DNA of 52,760 bases from assembly GCA_902168115.1 (NCBI GenBank), contig CABHPB010000007.1, positions 1 to 52,760 on the forward strand, written 5' to 3'. Both the position numbers and the translations under genes were made by a program. Of the stretch, positions 24,431-33,876 are shown piece after piece. Origin of the DNA: an uncultured Methylopila sp. Its GTDB lineage: Bacteria; Pseudomonadota; Alphaproteobacteria; Rhizobiales; Methylopilaceae. How positions within the stretch are numbered: the first letter of the stretch is position 1; each line of letters starts with the position of its first letter. Below the pieces are notes generated by a model. The model ran no database searches. It was not told the DNA's origin and was given only the letters and a program-made list of their open reading frames with translations.

Positions 24431-26500
24431 ATGCCGCAGCCCTGGTCGGAGTCGGACGCGCAGGCCTTCGTCGAGATCTACGCCGCCCATGGCGTCCCGG
24501 GGGACATCGCGCTCCGGACCTATTCCGCGCGCCTGCTCGGCCGCGACCCGGCGCTCGTCATGCATGGCGGCGGCAACACCTCGGTGAAGACGACCGTCCG
24601 CGACGTTTTCGGCGCGGAGGTCGAGGTCCTGTGCGTGAAGGGTAGCGGCTGGGACCTCGCGACGATCGAGCCCGAAGGCCATCCCGCCGTGCGGCTCGAG
24701 CCGCTGCGCGCGCTGCGGAGCCTGCGCGCGCTCTCCGACGAGGCGATGGTCAACGCGCAACGCCAGAACCTGATGGAAACGGCCGCCCCGAACCCGTCGG
24801 TCGAGACGCTGCTGCACGCCTTCCTGCCGCACAAGTTCGTCGACCACACCCATTCGGTCGCGGTCTGCGCCATGGTCGACCAGCCGAACGCCGAGGCGAT
24901 GGCGCGCGAGATCTGGGGCGGCCGGGTCGGCGTCGTCCCCTACATCATGCCCGGCTTTTCGCTGGCCAAGGCGGCCGCCGAGGCGTTCGAGCAGGATCGG
25001 TCGGTCGAGGGACTGATCCTCGCCAGGCACGGCGTGTTCTCCTTCGGCGACACCGCGCGCCAGTCCTACGAGCGGATGCTGTCGCTGGTGGAGACGGCCG
25101 CGCGCCATCTCGGCAGGGCCTCGCCGAGCTACGCATCGATCGCGCTGCCGGGGCCGGTCGCGCCCGCGCCTGCGATCATGGGCGACGCGCTCGCGGGCCT
25201 GCGCGGGGCCCTCGCGCGCGCCGGCGCAGCCTCCGGGGTCGCGACGCGCTGGATCCTCGACCGCCGGTCAAACGCCGAGATCGAGCGCCTGCTCTCCGAT
25301 CCGCTGCTGGAGGAACTGGCGCGCCGCGGCGTCTCGACGCCCGACCATGTGCTGCGGACCAAGGGCTGGCCGGTGGTCCTGCCGCCCGCGCCGCGCGAGG
25401 GCCCGCTCGCCGGCTGGCTCGAAGAAGCGGACCGGCGGCTGAACGCCTTCGCGGAGGACTACCGCGCCTACTTCGCGCGCAACGACGCGCGCTCGGCGGT
25501 TCCGAAGACGATGCTCGACCCGCTGCCGCGCCTCGTCGCGATCCCGGGGCTCGGCCTCGTCGGCGTCGGCAAATCGTCCGGCGAGGCGGCGGTCGCCGCC
25601 GACATCGGCGAGGCCTGGGCCGCCACGGTCCTGCGCGCCGAGGCGGTCGGGCGGTTCGAGCCGATCGGCGAGGCCGACCTATTCGACCTCGAATACTGGT
25701 CGCTGGAGCAGGCCAAGCTCGGCAAGGGGGCGGAGAAGCCGCTCGCGCGCCACGTCGTCGTGGTGACCGGCGGCGCCGGGACGATCGGGCTCGCGACGGC
25801 GCGGGCCTTCGCCGCGGAAGGGGCGGAGATCGCGCTGCTCGACCTCGACACCGCAAGCGTCCGGTCCGCCGCGGCGGCCGTCTCCTCCCGCGCGCTCGGT
25901 CTCTCCTGCGATGTGACGGACCCGGCGTCGGTCCCCTCCGCCTTCGCCCGCGTCTGCGAGACCTTCGGCGGCGTTGACGTCGTCGTCTCGAACGCCGGCG
26001 CGGCGCTGACCGGCGCGATGGCGGACATCGCGGACGAGCGGCTGCGGGCCAGCTTCGAGCTCAACTTCTTCGCCCACCAGGGCGTCGCGCGCGAGGCCGT
26101 GCGGCTGATGCGGCTGCAGGGGAACGGCGGCGCGCTGCTGTTCAACGTCTCCAAGCAGGCGGTCAATCCGGGACCGGACTTCGGCGCCTACGGCACGTCC
26201 AAGGCGGCGCTGCTCGCGCTGGTCCGGCAATACGCCCTCGAGCATGGAGGCGACGGGATCCGGGTCAACGCCGTCAACGCCGACCGCATCCGCTCCGGCC
26301 TGCTGACCGACGAGATGATCACGACCCGCTCTGCCGCGCGCGGGGTTTCAGAAGCCGGCTATATGTCCGGAAATCTCCTGGGGCTCGAGGTGCGTGCGGA
26401 GGACGTCGCACAAGCCTTCGTCGCCTCGGCCAGGCTGATGCGCACGACGGGCGCCGTGCTGACGGTCGACGGCGGCGCCGTCCCCGCGATGATGCGCTAG
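24431..26500 (+). CDS. Bifunctional class II aldolase / short-chain dehydrogenase
   Basis: A 689-residue fusion. The N-terminal class II aldolase (about 1-420) has the phosphate-binding GGGNTS (46-51), KGSGWDL (70-76), catalytic Glu125, and zinc ligands His139, His141 and His200. The C-terminal SDR (about 438-689) has TGGAGTIG (446-453), SNAG (520-523), and the catalytic Ser574, Tyr587 and Lys591. The layout is that of RhaD-type rhamnulose-1-phosphate aldolase/dehydrogenases. Here it is coupled to mtnA and no rhamnose genes are near, so a substrate such as 5-methylthioribulose-1-phosphate or 5-deoxyribulose-1-phosphate is more likely. The aldolase would release DHAP and an aldehyde that the SDR could reduce or oxidise. 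Confidence 0.88.
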   Translation: MPQPWSESDAQAFVEIYAAHGVPGDIALRTYSARLLGRDPALVMHGGGNTSVKTTVRDVFGAEVEVLCVKGSGWDLATIEPEGHPAVRLEPLRALRSLRALSDEAMVNAQRQNLMETAAPNPSVETLLHAFLPHKFVDHTHSVAVCAMVDQPNAEAMAREIWGGRVGVVPYIMPGFSLAKAAAEAFEQDRSVEGLILARHGVFSFGDTARQSYERMLSLVETAARHLGRASPSYASIALPGPVAPAPAIMGDALAGLRGALARAGAASGVATRWILDRRSNAEIERLLSDPLLEELARRGVSTPDHVLRTKGWPVVLPPAPREGPLAGWLEEADRRLNAFAEDYRAYFARNDARSAVPKTMLDPLPRLVAIPGLGLVGVGKSSGEAAVAADIGEAWAATVLRAEAVGRFEPIGEADLFDLEYWSLEQAKLGKGAEKPLARHVVVVTGGAGTIGLATARAFAAEGAEIALLDLDTASVRSAAAAVSSRALGLSCDVTDPASVPSAFARVCETFGGVDVVVSNAGAALTGAMADIADERLRASFELNFFAHQGVAREAVRLMRLQGNGGALLFNVSKQAVNPGPDFGAYGTSKAALLALVRQYALEHGGDGIRVNAVNADRIRSGLLTDEMITTRSAARGVSEAGYMSGNLLGLEVRAEDVAQAFVASARLMRTTGAVLTVDGGAVPAMMR

Positions 26501-26514
26501 GCGTACTGGACGCT

Positions 26515-28257
26515 CTACAGCGGCAGCGCGTCGAAGTCGTCCGCCGCCGGCATGCGCCGTTGCGGCGTCTCGGCGGGCATCCGCTCGAAGCTCCAGACGA
26601 GCCGAAGCGCCGCGCCGAGCGGGGCGCGGACGACGATCTGCTCGCTGCGGCGCGGGCCGAGCGCACCCGCGAGGAACACGCTCTCCTCAAGCGAGACGAC
26701 CCCGTCCTCGGCCGTGAAGCTCCAGCCGCCTCCGCCCGGCAGGGCGAGGATCACGGCGCGGCCCTCATGCGTGAGGCTCGCGCGCACCGAAGGATGCAGG
26801 TGGAATCGCAGCGCCACCTCGCGGTCGCCGCCGCGCGTCGCCGTGTCCCCGACGCCACGGAGCACGTCTTCGCCCAGCATGGTCTCGCCGCCCGGACCGA
26901 GGGTGAGGCTGCGCTCGTGGATGACGCCGAAGCGCTCCGCATAGCCGTCATGGCTCGCCGTGATCGTCACGCCGCGTTCGTCGCGGCGCCGGTTCACCGG
27001 CACGACGACCGGGCCCGCCAGGATGCGCGCGCCGATCAGGCGCCGCGTTCCGCCGCGCGCGAACCGGCAGGAGCTCTCCCCGTCGATCGTCGCGGTGGAA
27101 TGCGCGGCGGTCGCGCGCGCGGCGCGCTCCCAGTCCTCGCGGCCGAAGCGCGGGGCGCCGCAATTGACCACGATGCGCTCGGGACCGCGCGACAGCTCGA
27201 AGGAAAGGCAGCCCGCATGCGCCTTCTCCGAGACGCCGAAGGGCGGCGGCGGCCCGGCGTCGAGGAGAAGCAGGGTCTCGCCGGCCGACAGGCGCTGGTA
27301 GCCGGAGTGCGCGGCGTCGTCGAGCGGCTGGCCGCGGGCGTCGTCATAGGCGAGCACGGTCGCGAGCAGGTCGGTCGACGTCGCGCCCGCGCCGTTGAAA
27401 TGCGCGAAGTCGCCGTCGCCGTGACGGAAGAACCGCAGCATCGGCGTCATGCGGTCGATCGCCGTCACGAGCTGCTGCGGCGGCTGGAGGTTGCGGGCCG
27501 CGAAGGCCTGCCGAAGCGGGATGAGGTCGATCAGCAGTTCGACGAGATCGTTCGGGTCGCGGCCGACATGGCCGCCGTCGGGCAGGATCTGCCGGTCGAT
27601 TTCCTCTGCGAGGTCTTTCGCCGAGGCCCGCTGCAGGCGCGTTTCGCCGGACAGGCACAGCCCCGCGAAGGCGAGCGCCGCGGCGACCATCAGGCGCGGC
27701 GCGCCCTCCCCCGCCGCGCCGACCGAGCGGTTCAGCCGGCGCGTCTCGCGGACCAGCGCGCGCAGGAACCGGCGGTAGAACGCGCGGTCGGCGCCTTCGA
27801 GGATCAGCGGCGAGTGGCTGAGCCAGGAGATCAGGCGACGGGCGGAGACCTCGGGACTGCGGGCGTCGGCGTCGGGGCCGCCCTTCAGCGTGATCCATTC
27901 ATCGACCAGCGCCCGGGCGTTGGCGTGGGCGAGAGTCGTGCCGGCTTCCCGCAGGTGCCGCAGCCATGCGAAACCGTGGAGTTCGTCGGCCCAGTCCGCC
28001 GATGGCGGTTCGGCGAGAAACGGCGAGAAGCCCCCGACCGCGACCGAGTGCCCGGCGAAGGAGAAGCGCCCGGCGTAGATGTCGCTCGCGACGGTCGGGT
28101 CGCTCGTCCTCAGGTCCTGCGGGGCGAGCAGCAGCTTGTCGACGCCGCGACCGGGAGGACGGACCGAGACCACGCCGCCAAGGCGGCGCCTCGCCGCCCG
28201 CGAACCATGCGCAAGAATCTTCGCGGCGAGGCGAAGTCGTTCGCCGAACGCCCCCAA
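26515..28257 (-). CDS. Heparinase II/III family protein
   Basis: A 580-residue protein with an N-terminal alpha-helical toroid (about 80-330, with HGFAWLRHLREAG and LPDGGHVGRDPNDLVELLIDL) and a C-terminal beta-sandwich (about 340-560, with AHAGCLSFELSRG and AAHSTATIDGESSCRF). These are the heparinase II/III blocks, pointing to a lyase for acidic polysaccharide; the real substrate is unknown. No signal peptide is evident. The start is TTG at 28257, preceded by GGGGAGA; no in-frame ATG lies near. The gene commonly sits beside rsmB in Hyphomicrobiales. Convergent with the aldolase-SDR gene. Confidence 0.85.
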   Translation of the reverse strand: MGAFGERLRLAAKILAHGSRAARRRLGGVVSVRPPGRGVDKLLLAPQDLRTSDPTVASDIYAGRFSFAGHSVAVGGFSPFLAEPPSADWADELHGFAWLRHLREAGTTLAHANARALVDEWITLKGGPDADARSPEVSARRLISWLSHSPLILEGADRAFYRRFLRALVRETRRLNRSVGAAGEGAPRLMVAAALAFAGLCLSGETRLQRASAKDLAEEIDRQILPDGGHVGRDPNDLVELLIDLIPLRQAFAARNLQPPQQLVTAIDRMTPMLRFFRHGDGDFAHFNGAGATSTDLLATVLAYDDARGQPLDDAAHSGYQRLSAGETLLLLDAGPPPPFGVSEKAHAGCLSFELSRGPERIVVNCGAPRFGREDWERAARATAAHSTATIDGESSCRFARGGTRRLIGARILAGPVVVPVNRRRDERGVTITASHDGYAERFGVIHERSLTLGPGGETMLGEDVLRGVGDTATRGGDREVALRFHLHPSVRASLTHEGRAVILALPGGGGWSFTAEDGVVSLEESVFLAGALGPRRSEQIVVRAPLGAALRLVWSFERMPAETPQRRMPAADDFDALPL

Positions 28258-28354
28258 AGCCGGACCGTCTCCCCAAGGCGTCGCCGCGCAACCCCCGACG
28301 CGGACAGGGAATCATCGCACACTCGCGACCCAATGTCGCGATTCGGCTTCGTCG

Positions 28355-29713
28355 TCAGCCGACGCGCAGGCGCGCTGTGAAGAAGCCGTCGACCCCGGCC
28401 AGGCGGGGATCGTCGGCCGGCAAATGAAAAGGCAGAGTCCGCACGCAGCCGGCGCTGTCGACCGCGTCCTCGAGGCCCGGGACTTCGTCGGGCGTCACAG
28501 GCTCGATCCGCACCCGCGCGTTGCGCGCAAGCAGCGCCGCGATCTGGCGCTCGCCCTCCTCAGGCTCGAGCGAGCAGACGCCGTAGACGACCAGCCCGCC
28601 GGGCTTCGTCAGGCGTACGGCGGAATCGAGCAGCTGCGCCTGAAGCCTTGCGAGGCTCGCGATGTCGCTTTCCCGCTTCATCCAGGCGACGTCCGGATGG
28701 CGGCGCAGCGTGCCGGTCGCGCTGCAGGGCGCGTCGAGCAGCACGGCGTCGGCCGGCTCGAGAGCGATGGTCGCGGCGTCGCCGACCCTCGCCGCGGCGG
28801 AGAGCTTCAGCCGCGACAGGTTCTGGTTGAGCCGGCTGAGACGCTCGGCCGACTTGTCGACGGCGACGACCTCGGCGCCTGCGGCGGCGAGCTGGGAGGT
28901 CTTGCCGCCGGGCGCGGCGCAGAGGTCGATGGCGTGCTTGTCCCTGATATCGCCGAACAGCCGCGCCGGGATGGCGGCCGCCGCGTCCTGGACCCACCAG
29001 GCGCCGTCGGAGAATCCGGGGAGCTCCGTCACGAGGCCGCCGGCGGCGAGACGCACCGTGCCGGTCGGAAGCGCGACGCCGCCGAGCCGCTCGGCCCAGC
29101 CGGCGGAGTCGGACTTCACCGACAGGTCGAGCGCCGCCTCGTGTTGCAGGCTGTCGGCGATGCGCGCCGCCGCGTCGTCGCCATAGGCGTTCCGCCAGCG
29201 GTCGTAGAGCCAGCCGGGCAGGTCCGCGCCGGGAGCCGCTTCCGGAGCGCCGTCGCGGGCGAGCCCGCGCAGGACGGCGTTGACCAGCGCCGAGTAGCGG
29301 CGGGCGTCGGGATCGGACTTCGCGGCGGCGACTGCGAGGTCGACGGCCGCGTGAGCGGGGACGTCGAGGTGAAGCAACTGCGCCGCGCCGGTCGCGAGGA
29401 TCGCCTCGAGCGGCCCGGCCTTCTTGGGCATGCCGCGTTCGAGCCGGGCCGCGATAAGCGTCCGGATGGTGCCGAAGCGCCGCAGGGTCGCGCCCGCGAT
29501 GGCGCGGGCCAGCGCCCTGTCGCGCACGTCCAGCGCGCGGAAGCCGGTCGGGTCATGGTCGGCCTCAAGCGCGCCGTCGAGCGGGCGGGCGCGCGACAGC
29601 ACGCCCTCGACGAGGCGGATGGCGACGCGACGCGGCGCAAGGCCCGGCGGCTCCGGCTGCTGGCGGGACGCGGGCGGGAGGCGGCGACGGCCGGCGGGAG
29701 CGCTCAACCCCAC
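28355..29713 (-). CDS. rsmB: 16S rRNA (cytosine967-C5)-methyltransferase RsmB
   Basis: About 452 residues: an N-terminal NusB-like domain ([49 protein letters not shown]) and a C-terminal SAM-dependent methyltransferase with [20 protein letters not shown] and the two catalytic cysteines in [17 protein letters not shown] and [14 protein letters not shown]. No ATG is available at the right place. A GTG at 29713 or a TTG at 29707 (TTGA overlap with the htpX stop) must start it, so translation is likely coupled to htpX. Confidence 0.93.
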   Translation of the reverse strand: MGLSAPAGRRRLPPASRQQPEPPGLAPRRVAIRLVEGVLSRARPLDGALEADHDPTGFRALDVRDRALARAIAGATLRRFGTIRTLIAARLERGMPKKAGPLEAILATGAAQLLHLDVPAHAAVDLAVAAAKSDPDARRYSALVNAVLRGLARDGAPEAAPGADLPGWLYDRWRNAYGDDAAARIADSLQHEAALDLSVKSDSAGWAERLGGVALPTGTVRLAAGGLVTELPGFSDGAWWVQDAAAAIPARLFGDIRDKHAIDLCAAPGGKTSQLAAAGAEVVAVDKSAERLSRLNQNLSRLKLSAAARVGDAATIALEPADAVLLDAPCSATGTLRRHPDVAWMKRESDIASLARLQAQLLDSAVRLTKPGGLVVYGVCSLEPEEGERQIAALLARNARVRIEPVTPDEVPGLEDAVDSAGCVRTLPFHLPADDPRLAGVDGFFTARLRVG

Positions 29714-30687
29714 GGCCCGCGGCCGGCGTCGCCGCGTCCCGGCGCGTCGGACCATGGATCGCCGGCCGTCTGGCCGCCATGGGGCGCGGACGTCTGCGGC
29801 GCGGGCCGCTGCTGGGATGGCGTCCAGCCCGCCGGGCCGGCGCCGCGCTGCCGCGCGAACTCCATCAGCGCAGCGACGCGGTTCTCGGTCGCCGGGTGGG
29901 TCGAGAACAGGCTGTCCATGCGCTGGCCAGACAGCGGGTTGATGATGAACATGTGCGCCGTCGCGGGGTTGGCCTCGGCCGAGTAGTTCTCGGTCTGGTG
30001 GGCGCGGCGCTCGATGTTCTGGAGCGCGGTCGCCAGCCATTCCGGCCGGCCGACGATCTCGGCGCCCATCCGGTCGGCGGCGTATTCGCGCGTCCGGCTG
30101 ATCGCCATCTGAACGATCATGGCCGCCACGGGCGCGAGAATCATCATCGCGATCGAGCCGATCATACCGAAGGGCTGGCCGTTCCCGCGGTTGCCGGAGA
30201 ACATGCCGCCGAAATTGGCGAGCATCGAGATGGCGCCGGCGATGGTCGCGGTCACCGTCATGATCAGCGTGTCGTGGTTCTTGATGTGCGCGAGTTCGTG
30301 CGCCATCACGCCCGCGACCTCCTCCTTCGACAGCGCGTTGAGCAGGCCGGTGGTGGCGGCGACGGCGGCGTTCTCGGGATTGCGGCCGGTCGCGAAGGCG
30401 TTCGGCTGGTCCTCGTGCATGACGTAGACCTTCGGCATGGGCAGCTGCGCCCGCGCCGCGAGCTCGCGGATCATGCCGTAGAATTCGGGCGCGGTGCGCT
30501 CGTCCACCTCCTCGGCGCCGTGCATGGAGAGCACCATGCGGCCCGAGTTCCAGTAGCTGAACAGGTTCATGCCCGCGGCCATGATGAAGGCGATCATCAT
30601 GCCGCCGCGGCCCCCGATCAGGAAGCCGACGCCCATAAAGAGGGCGGTGAGGCCGGCGAGCAGGATCGCCGTGCGCATGTAGTTCAT
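29704..30687 (-). CDS. htpX: Membrane zinc metalloprotease HtpX
   Basis: A 327-residue M48 protease that degrades damaged membrane proteins. Two N-terminal membrane segments (about 6-22 and 30-46), the zinc motif HELAH (His130, Glu131, His134), two further hydrophobic stretches (about 140-160 and 180-200), and the third ligand region [12 protein letters not shown] are all present. The last 45 residues are a Gly/Pro-rich tail seen in many alphaproteobacterial HtpX proteins. Its stop overlaps the rsmB start; it is divergent from sdhAF4. Confidence 0.95.
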   Translation of the reverse strand: MNYMRTAILLAGLTALFMGVGFLIGGRGGMMIAFIMAAGMNLFSYWNSGRMVLSMHGAEEVDERTAPEFYGMIRELAARAQLPMPKVYVMHEDQPNAFATGRNPENAAVAATTGLLNALSKEEVAGVMAHELAHIKNHDTLIMTVTATIAGAISMLANFGGMFSGNRGNGQPFGMIGSIAMMILAPVAAMIVQMAISRTREYAADRMGAEIVGRPEWLATALQNIERRAHQTENYSAEANPATAHMFIINPLSGQRMDSLFSTHPATENRVAALMEFARQRGAGPAGWTPSQQRPAPQTSAPHGGQTAGDPWSDAPGRGDAGRGPWG

Positions 30688-30810
30688 CGACGCAGCCGTC
30701 TCCGTGATCGAAGGCGTGTTCGCGCGCGAGGCGCTCGCGACCTATATGTGCCTCCTCGCCCCGCCGCGCCAGCGGCGCCCGTCACGATCAAGTCAGCCGA
30801 GGCGCGCGAA

Positions 30811-31026
30811 ATGACTGACGACACGGCCGGCCGCGCGACCGACGCAGCCATGAAACGCAGGGGCGAGGCCGCCGCCCGCGCGCTGGCGGAGGCGAAGGCC
30901 CGCCGGGCCGAACAGGAACGGGTCGAGGCCGAACTGGCCGGGCGCCGCGAGATCGACGGCCGCGGCGGCCCGGACCCTGTGCGCTACGGCGACTGGGAGA
31001 AAAAGGGCGTCGCGAGCGATTTCTGA
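30811..31026 (+). CDS. Succinate dehydrogenase assembly factor 4 (DUF1674)
   Basis: A 71-residue protein whose C-terminal half, EIDGRGGPDPVRYGDWEKKG followed by VASDF, is the signature of DUF1674/SdhAF4. In mitochondria and alphaproteobacteria this small protein binds FAD-loaded SdhA before complex II is completed. The charged Ala-rich N-terminal helix is variable. The ATG at 30811 is the only sensible start. The location beside htpX and rsmB matches other Hyphomicrobiales. Confidence 0.88.
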   Translation: MTDDTAGRATDAAMKRRGEAAARALAEAKARRAEQERVEAELAGRREIDGRGGPDPVRYGDWEKKGVASDF

Positions 31027-31117
31027 GGTCCCGATCCGCCGCCGGACGACCGCCTCGAGGCTTCTCGGCACGGCGCTGGCGGGCCTCGCGCTCGTCGCGG
31101 GCGTCGGGGCGGCGATC

Positions 31118-31726
31118 GTGCTGACCGACCTCGACGGCTACCTGCCGCTCGATCTCAGGAAGCCGCCGGGCGCGTTCACGGGATGGCGCATCCGGATCGC
31201 CGCGAGCGAGCCGGAGGTCTGCTACGCGACGCTCGTCCGCTCCGACATTCCCGCCGAGCAGTCGCCGCGGCGGCTGGTGCGCGACGGCTGCGGCTATGAC
31301 GACGCCGTCGCCCTGTCGGGCGAGGGCCTGACTGCGACGCCGCCCATGCGCTGCGGCCTCGCGCTCGCCTATGCGGCCTGGGAGCGCCACGTGGTCGCTC
31401 CCGCCGCCGACCGCCTGCTCGGATCTCCCGTCGTCGCGATCCGCACGCTTGGCGCCTTCTCCTGCCGCGACATCGCCGGCTCCGCCGGCCGCCGCTCGCA
31501 GCACGCGACCGCCAACGCGGTCGACGTCGTCGGCTTCGACCTCAAGGACGGCCGATCGGTGTCCGTCGCCGGCGACTGGACGGGCGACGACGCGAAGGGC
31601 CGGTTCCTGCGGGACGTCCGCGACGGCGCCTGCGGCCTGTTCTCGGCCGTGCTGTCGCCGGACCGGGACGCGGCGCATCGCGACCACCTGCACCTCGACC
31701 TCGGCCCATTCAGCGTGTGCCGGTGA
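31118..31726 (+). CDS. Extensin-like C-terminal domain protein (start uncertain)
   Basis: A protein of 202 residues from the GTG at 31118, ending in the extensin-like C domain: APPMRCGL-type block TATPPMRCGLALAYAAWE, then GAFSCRDIAG, SQHATANAVDVVGFDL and the final HRDHLHLDLGPFSVCR. Paired Cys and the His/Asp motif suggest a peptidoglycan-peptidase-like fold. In the same frame, upstream of the GTG, codons for an Arg-rich start and a hydrophobic segment (GTALAGLALVAGVGAAIVL) continue without a stop but also without ATG, GTG or TTG. The true N-terminus may therefore use a rare start codon or lie behind a sequence error. The gene follows sdhAF4 and overlaps the convergent DUF4166 gene by 17 bp. 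Confidence 0.78.
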   Translation: MLTDLDGYLPLDLRKPPGAFTGWRIRIAASEPEVCYATLVRSDIPAEQSPRRLVRDGCGYDDAVALSGEGLTATPPMRCGLALAYAAWERHVVAPAADRLLGSPVVAIRTLGAFSCRDIAGSAGRRSQHATANAVDVVGFDLKDGRSVSVAGDWTGDDAKGRFLRDVRDGACGLFSAVLSPDRDAAHRDHLHLDLGPFSVCR

Positions 31727-33404
31727 GCGGATGCGGCCGCTCCAGCCTCCCGCGATAGCGGACCAGCCGACCGAACGGCGCGAGCGCGATCGTGACGTCG
31801 AAGCCGTAGGCCCCGTCGACCAGCGCGAAGCCTCGCGCTTCGGTCGTCGGCGCGAAGCGGCGGGGCGCCGGCTGCCCGAAGACTCGCCAGCCCTCGACGG
31901 CCAACGTAAAGCCGTCGGCGTCGGCCGTGATCGCCAGATCGAAGGCGAACGGGCCGAAGCGCTCCACGAGCACGCCCGGGTCGCCATTCGCGCCCAACCG
32001 GCTGCTGAAGCGCGACCGCCCGAACCGGCGGATCCAGACCTCTCCGTCGTCCGTCCGCCTGATCTTGACCTCGGCCGCGACCATCGGGAGCGACTTCGGA
32101 AAGCCGAACAGCCGCGCGACCAGCCGTCCGGCGGCGGTCTCGGCGCCCGTCGCCTCGGCGTCGCCGACGAGGCGCACGACGGGGTCGGGATCGTGGACGG
32201 CGCGCACGACCTCGGGAATCCGCGCGAGATCCGGCCCGAGCGCCCGGCCGAACAGCGACGGCGCGTCCGGCGAACTCCTGGCGATCGCCGTGCGAATCGC
32301 AAAGCGCGCCGCTTCGGCCTCGAAATCGCGAAGCGGCAGCAGACCCGCCGCGACATGGGCGCCCGGCCCGGCTGGCGGCCGCCCCTCCAGCAGGCGGCGG
32401 ATGAAGCTGAGCGCCGGCAGGACCGGCACGTTCGGGCCGTCCCCCGCCTCCGCCACGAGCGACCAGCGCCCCCGCGAGCGGGCGCCTTCGGCGTCGAGGC
32501 CCTCCGCCTCGACCGTCATGCCGCCGCGATCCGACCCAAAGCGCTCGAAGAGTGCGGCGAGGCGCTGCGCGAGACCGGCGAAGCGCGCGAGGTTGCGGAC
32601 GAGACCGGCCCGGCGCAGAAGGCTCAGCGCCCAAAGGCCAAGATGCAGAATCGGGAGTTCAAGCCCGGCGCGGAACAGGGCGGTGCGGACGGTCGGAAAG
32701 CGGGCCGGGACAAGGTCGAGGTCTGGCGTCTCGCACAGCGACAGAAAACGGCCGCCTAGGCCGGGCATCCGCCGCAGGGCGAGCAGCCCCCATCCGGGCG
32801 CGTCGCCCCAGCCGCCGGCGCGCAGCACGCGGACGGGCGCGCCGGCGTAGCTCAGGATCGCCGCGATCACCGAGAGCCCCCGTGGCGCCCGGTTTCCCGG
32901 CGAGATCGCGATCTCGACGCGATCGACGCGCGTCCAGCCGTCGGTCAGGGCGTCGAGCGCAGCGTGGCTCACGGCCGGCGTCGAGCTCGCGCCGGTCACC
33001 GCGACGACGCCCGCCGCGCGCGCCTCGGCGTCGAGCGCAGGAAACGCAGCCACGAAGTCCCGCGCGTCGGCGGTGTCGACATAGTGGCCGCCGGCGGCGA
33101 TCACGGCGCGGGCGAATGCGAGGTCCGCGCCCTGAAAAGGTCCCGCCGCGTCCGCCACGACCGCGGGATCGAGCGCCGCGATCTCGGCCGCCGTCGCTTT
33201 GGTCCGGTCGAGCCACGCCGCCTCGATCGTCCGGTCCGGGTGGCGGGCGCGCAGCTCCGCCGCGAGCGCCTCGCAGGCGTCGAGGCGGCGGCCTGCGACG
33301 ATCACCGTGGCGGAGGTCGTGGCCGCGAGGCCCTCGACGAGCCGCCGACCGAAGGCTCCTGCGCCGCCGACGACGAGGACGCGCTGAGCCCCCGCGGCCG
33401 TCAT
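31710..33404 (-). CDS. Saccharopine dehydrogenase-like NAD(P)-binding / DUF4166 protein
   Basis: A 564-residue two-domain protein. The N-terminal part (about 1-380) has a Rossmann nucleotide-binding start VLVVGGAGAFGRRLVEGLA and the saccharopine-dehydrogenase-like block DAAGPFQGADLAFARAVIAA. The C-terminal part (about 390-564) resembles DUF4166, with ARLFGFPKSLPMVAAEVKI and WIRRFG. The reaction is unknown; this domain pair occurs as one protein in other proteobacteria. The ATG at 33404 overlaps the upstream DCC gene stop by 4 bp, so the two are expressed together. Confidence 0.82.
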   Translation of the reverse strand: MTAAGAQRVLVVGGAGAFGRRLVEGLAATTSATVIVAGRRLDACEALAAELRARHPDRTIEAAWLDRTKATAAEIAALDPAVVADAAGPFQGADLAFARAVIAAGGHYVDTADARDFVAAFPALDAEARAAGVVAVTGASSTPAVSHAALDALTDGWTRVDRVEIAISPGNRAPRGLSVIAAILSYAGAPVRVLRAGGWGDAPGWGLLALRRMPGLGGRFLSLCETPDLDLVPARFPTVRTALFRAGLELPILHLGLWALSLLRRAGLVRNLARFAGLAQRLAALFERFGSDRGGMTVEAEGLDAEGARSRGRWSLVAEAGDGPNVPVLPALSFIRRLLEGRPPAGPGAHVAAGLLPLRDFEAEAARFAIRTAIARSSPDAPSLFGRALGPDLARIPEVVRAVHDPDPVVRLVGDAEATGAETAAGRLVARLFGFPKSLPMVAAEVKIRRTDDGEVWIRRFGRSRFSSRLGANGDPGVLVERFGPFAFDLAITADADGFTLAVEGWRVFGQPAPRRFAPTTEARGFALVDGAYGFDVTIALAPFGRLVRYRGRLERPHPLTGTR

Positions 33405-33874
33405 GGCGGCGGCGCGTCGTCGAGAAAGCGGGCGCGCTGCTCCGGCGTCGGCGCGAAGCAGACGTCGGAGACGCCGAACAGGGCGTAGCGATTGCGCGCG
33501 ATCAGGCCGTAGACGGGATCGCGCAGGACGCGCGGGACGGCGAGCAGCGCCCTCGCCCATCCCCAGCCGGGGAGCGAACCGAGCACGCGCAGCGCGGCGT
33601 CGGAGCGGAAATGGGCGACGCCATCCAGAACGACGGCGTTGGTGTCAGCGTTCTCGACCGGGATGCCGAAGTCCCGCGCCATCTCCCGGCCGTAGGGCGA
33701 CTGGATCGAGACGAAACGGAAGCGGCCGCCGTCGCGCGCCATCACCGCGCGCACCCAGCGCGAGCAGAACAGGCAGACGCCGTCGAACAGGATCAGGTCG
33801 TCGGGCCAGCGGCCGGCGGGTCGCGGAAGGCGGCTCGCCGGGGCCGATGCTCGAACGTTCGGATCAACGGACAT
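33401..33874 (-). CDS. DCC family thiol-disulfide oxidoreductase-like protein (DUF393)
   Basis: A 157-residue protein of the DCC family, named from the motif FDGVCLFCSRWV (Asp31, Cys34, Cys37) with a thioredoxin-like redox pair. The blocks FRFVSIQSPYGREM, AVVLDGVAHFRSDAALRVL and YGLIARNRYALFG are typical. The physiological partner is unknown; its 4-bp overlap with the DUF4166 gene suggests a shared function. The ATG is directly abutted by a palindromic repeat, leaving no recognisable ribosome-binding site. Confidence 0.86.
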   Translation of the reverse strand: MSVDPNVRASAPASRLPRPAGRWPDDLILFDGVCLFCSRWVRAVMARDGGRFRFVSIQSPYGREMARDFGIPVENADTNAVVLDGVAHFRSDAALRVLGSLPGWGWARALLAVPRVLRDPVYGLIARNRYALFGVSDVCFAPTPEQRARFLDDAPPP

Positions 33875-33876
33875 GG

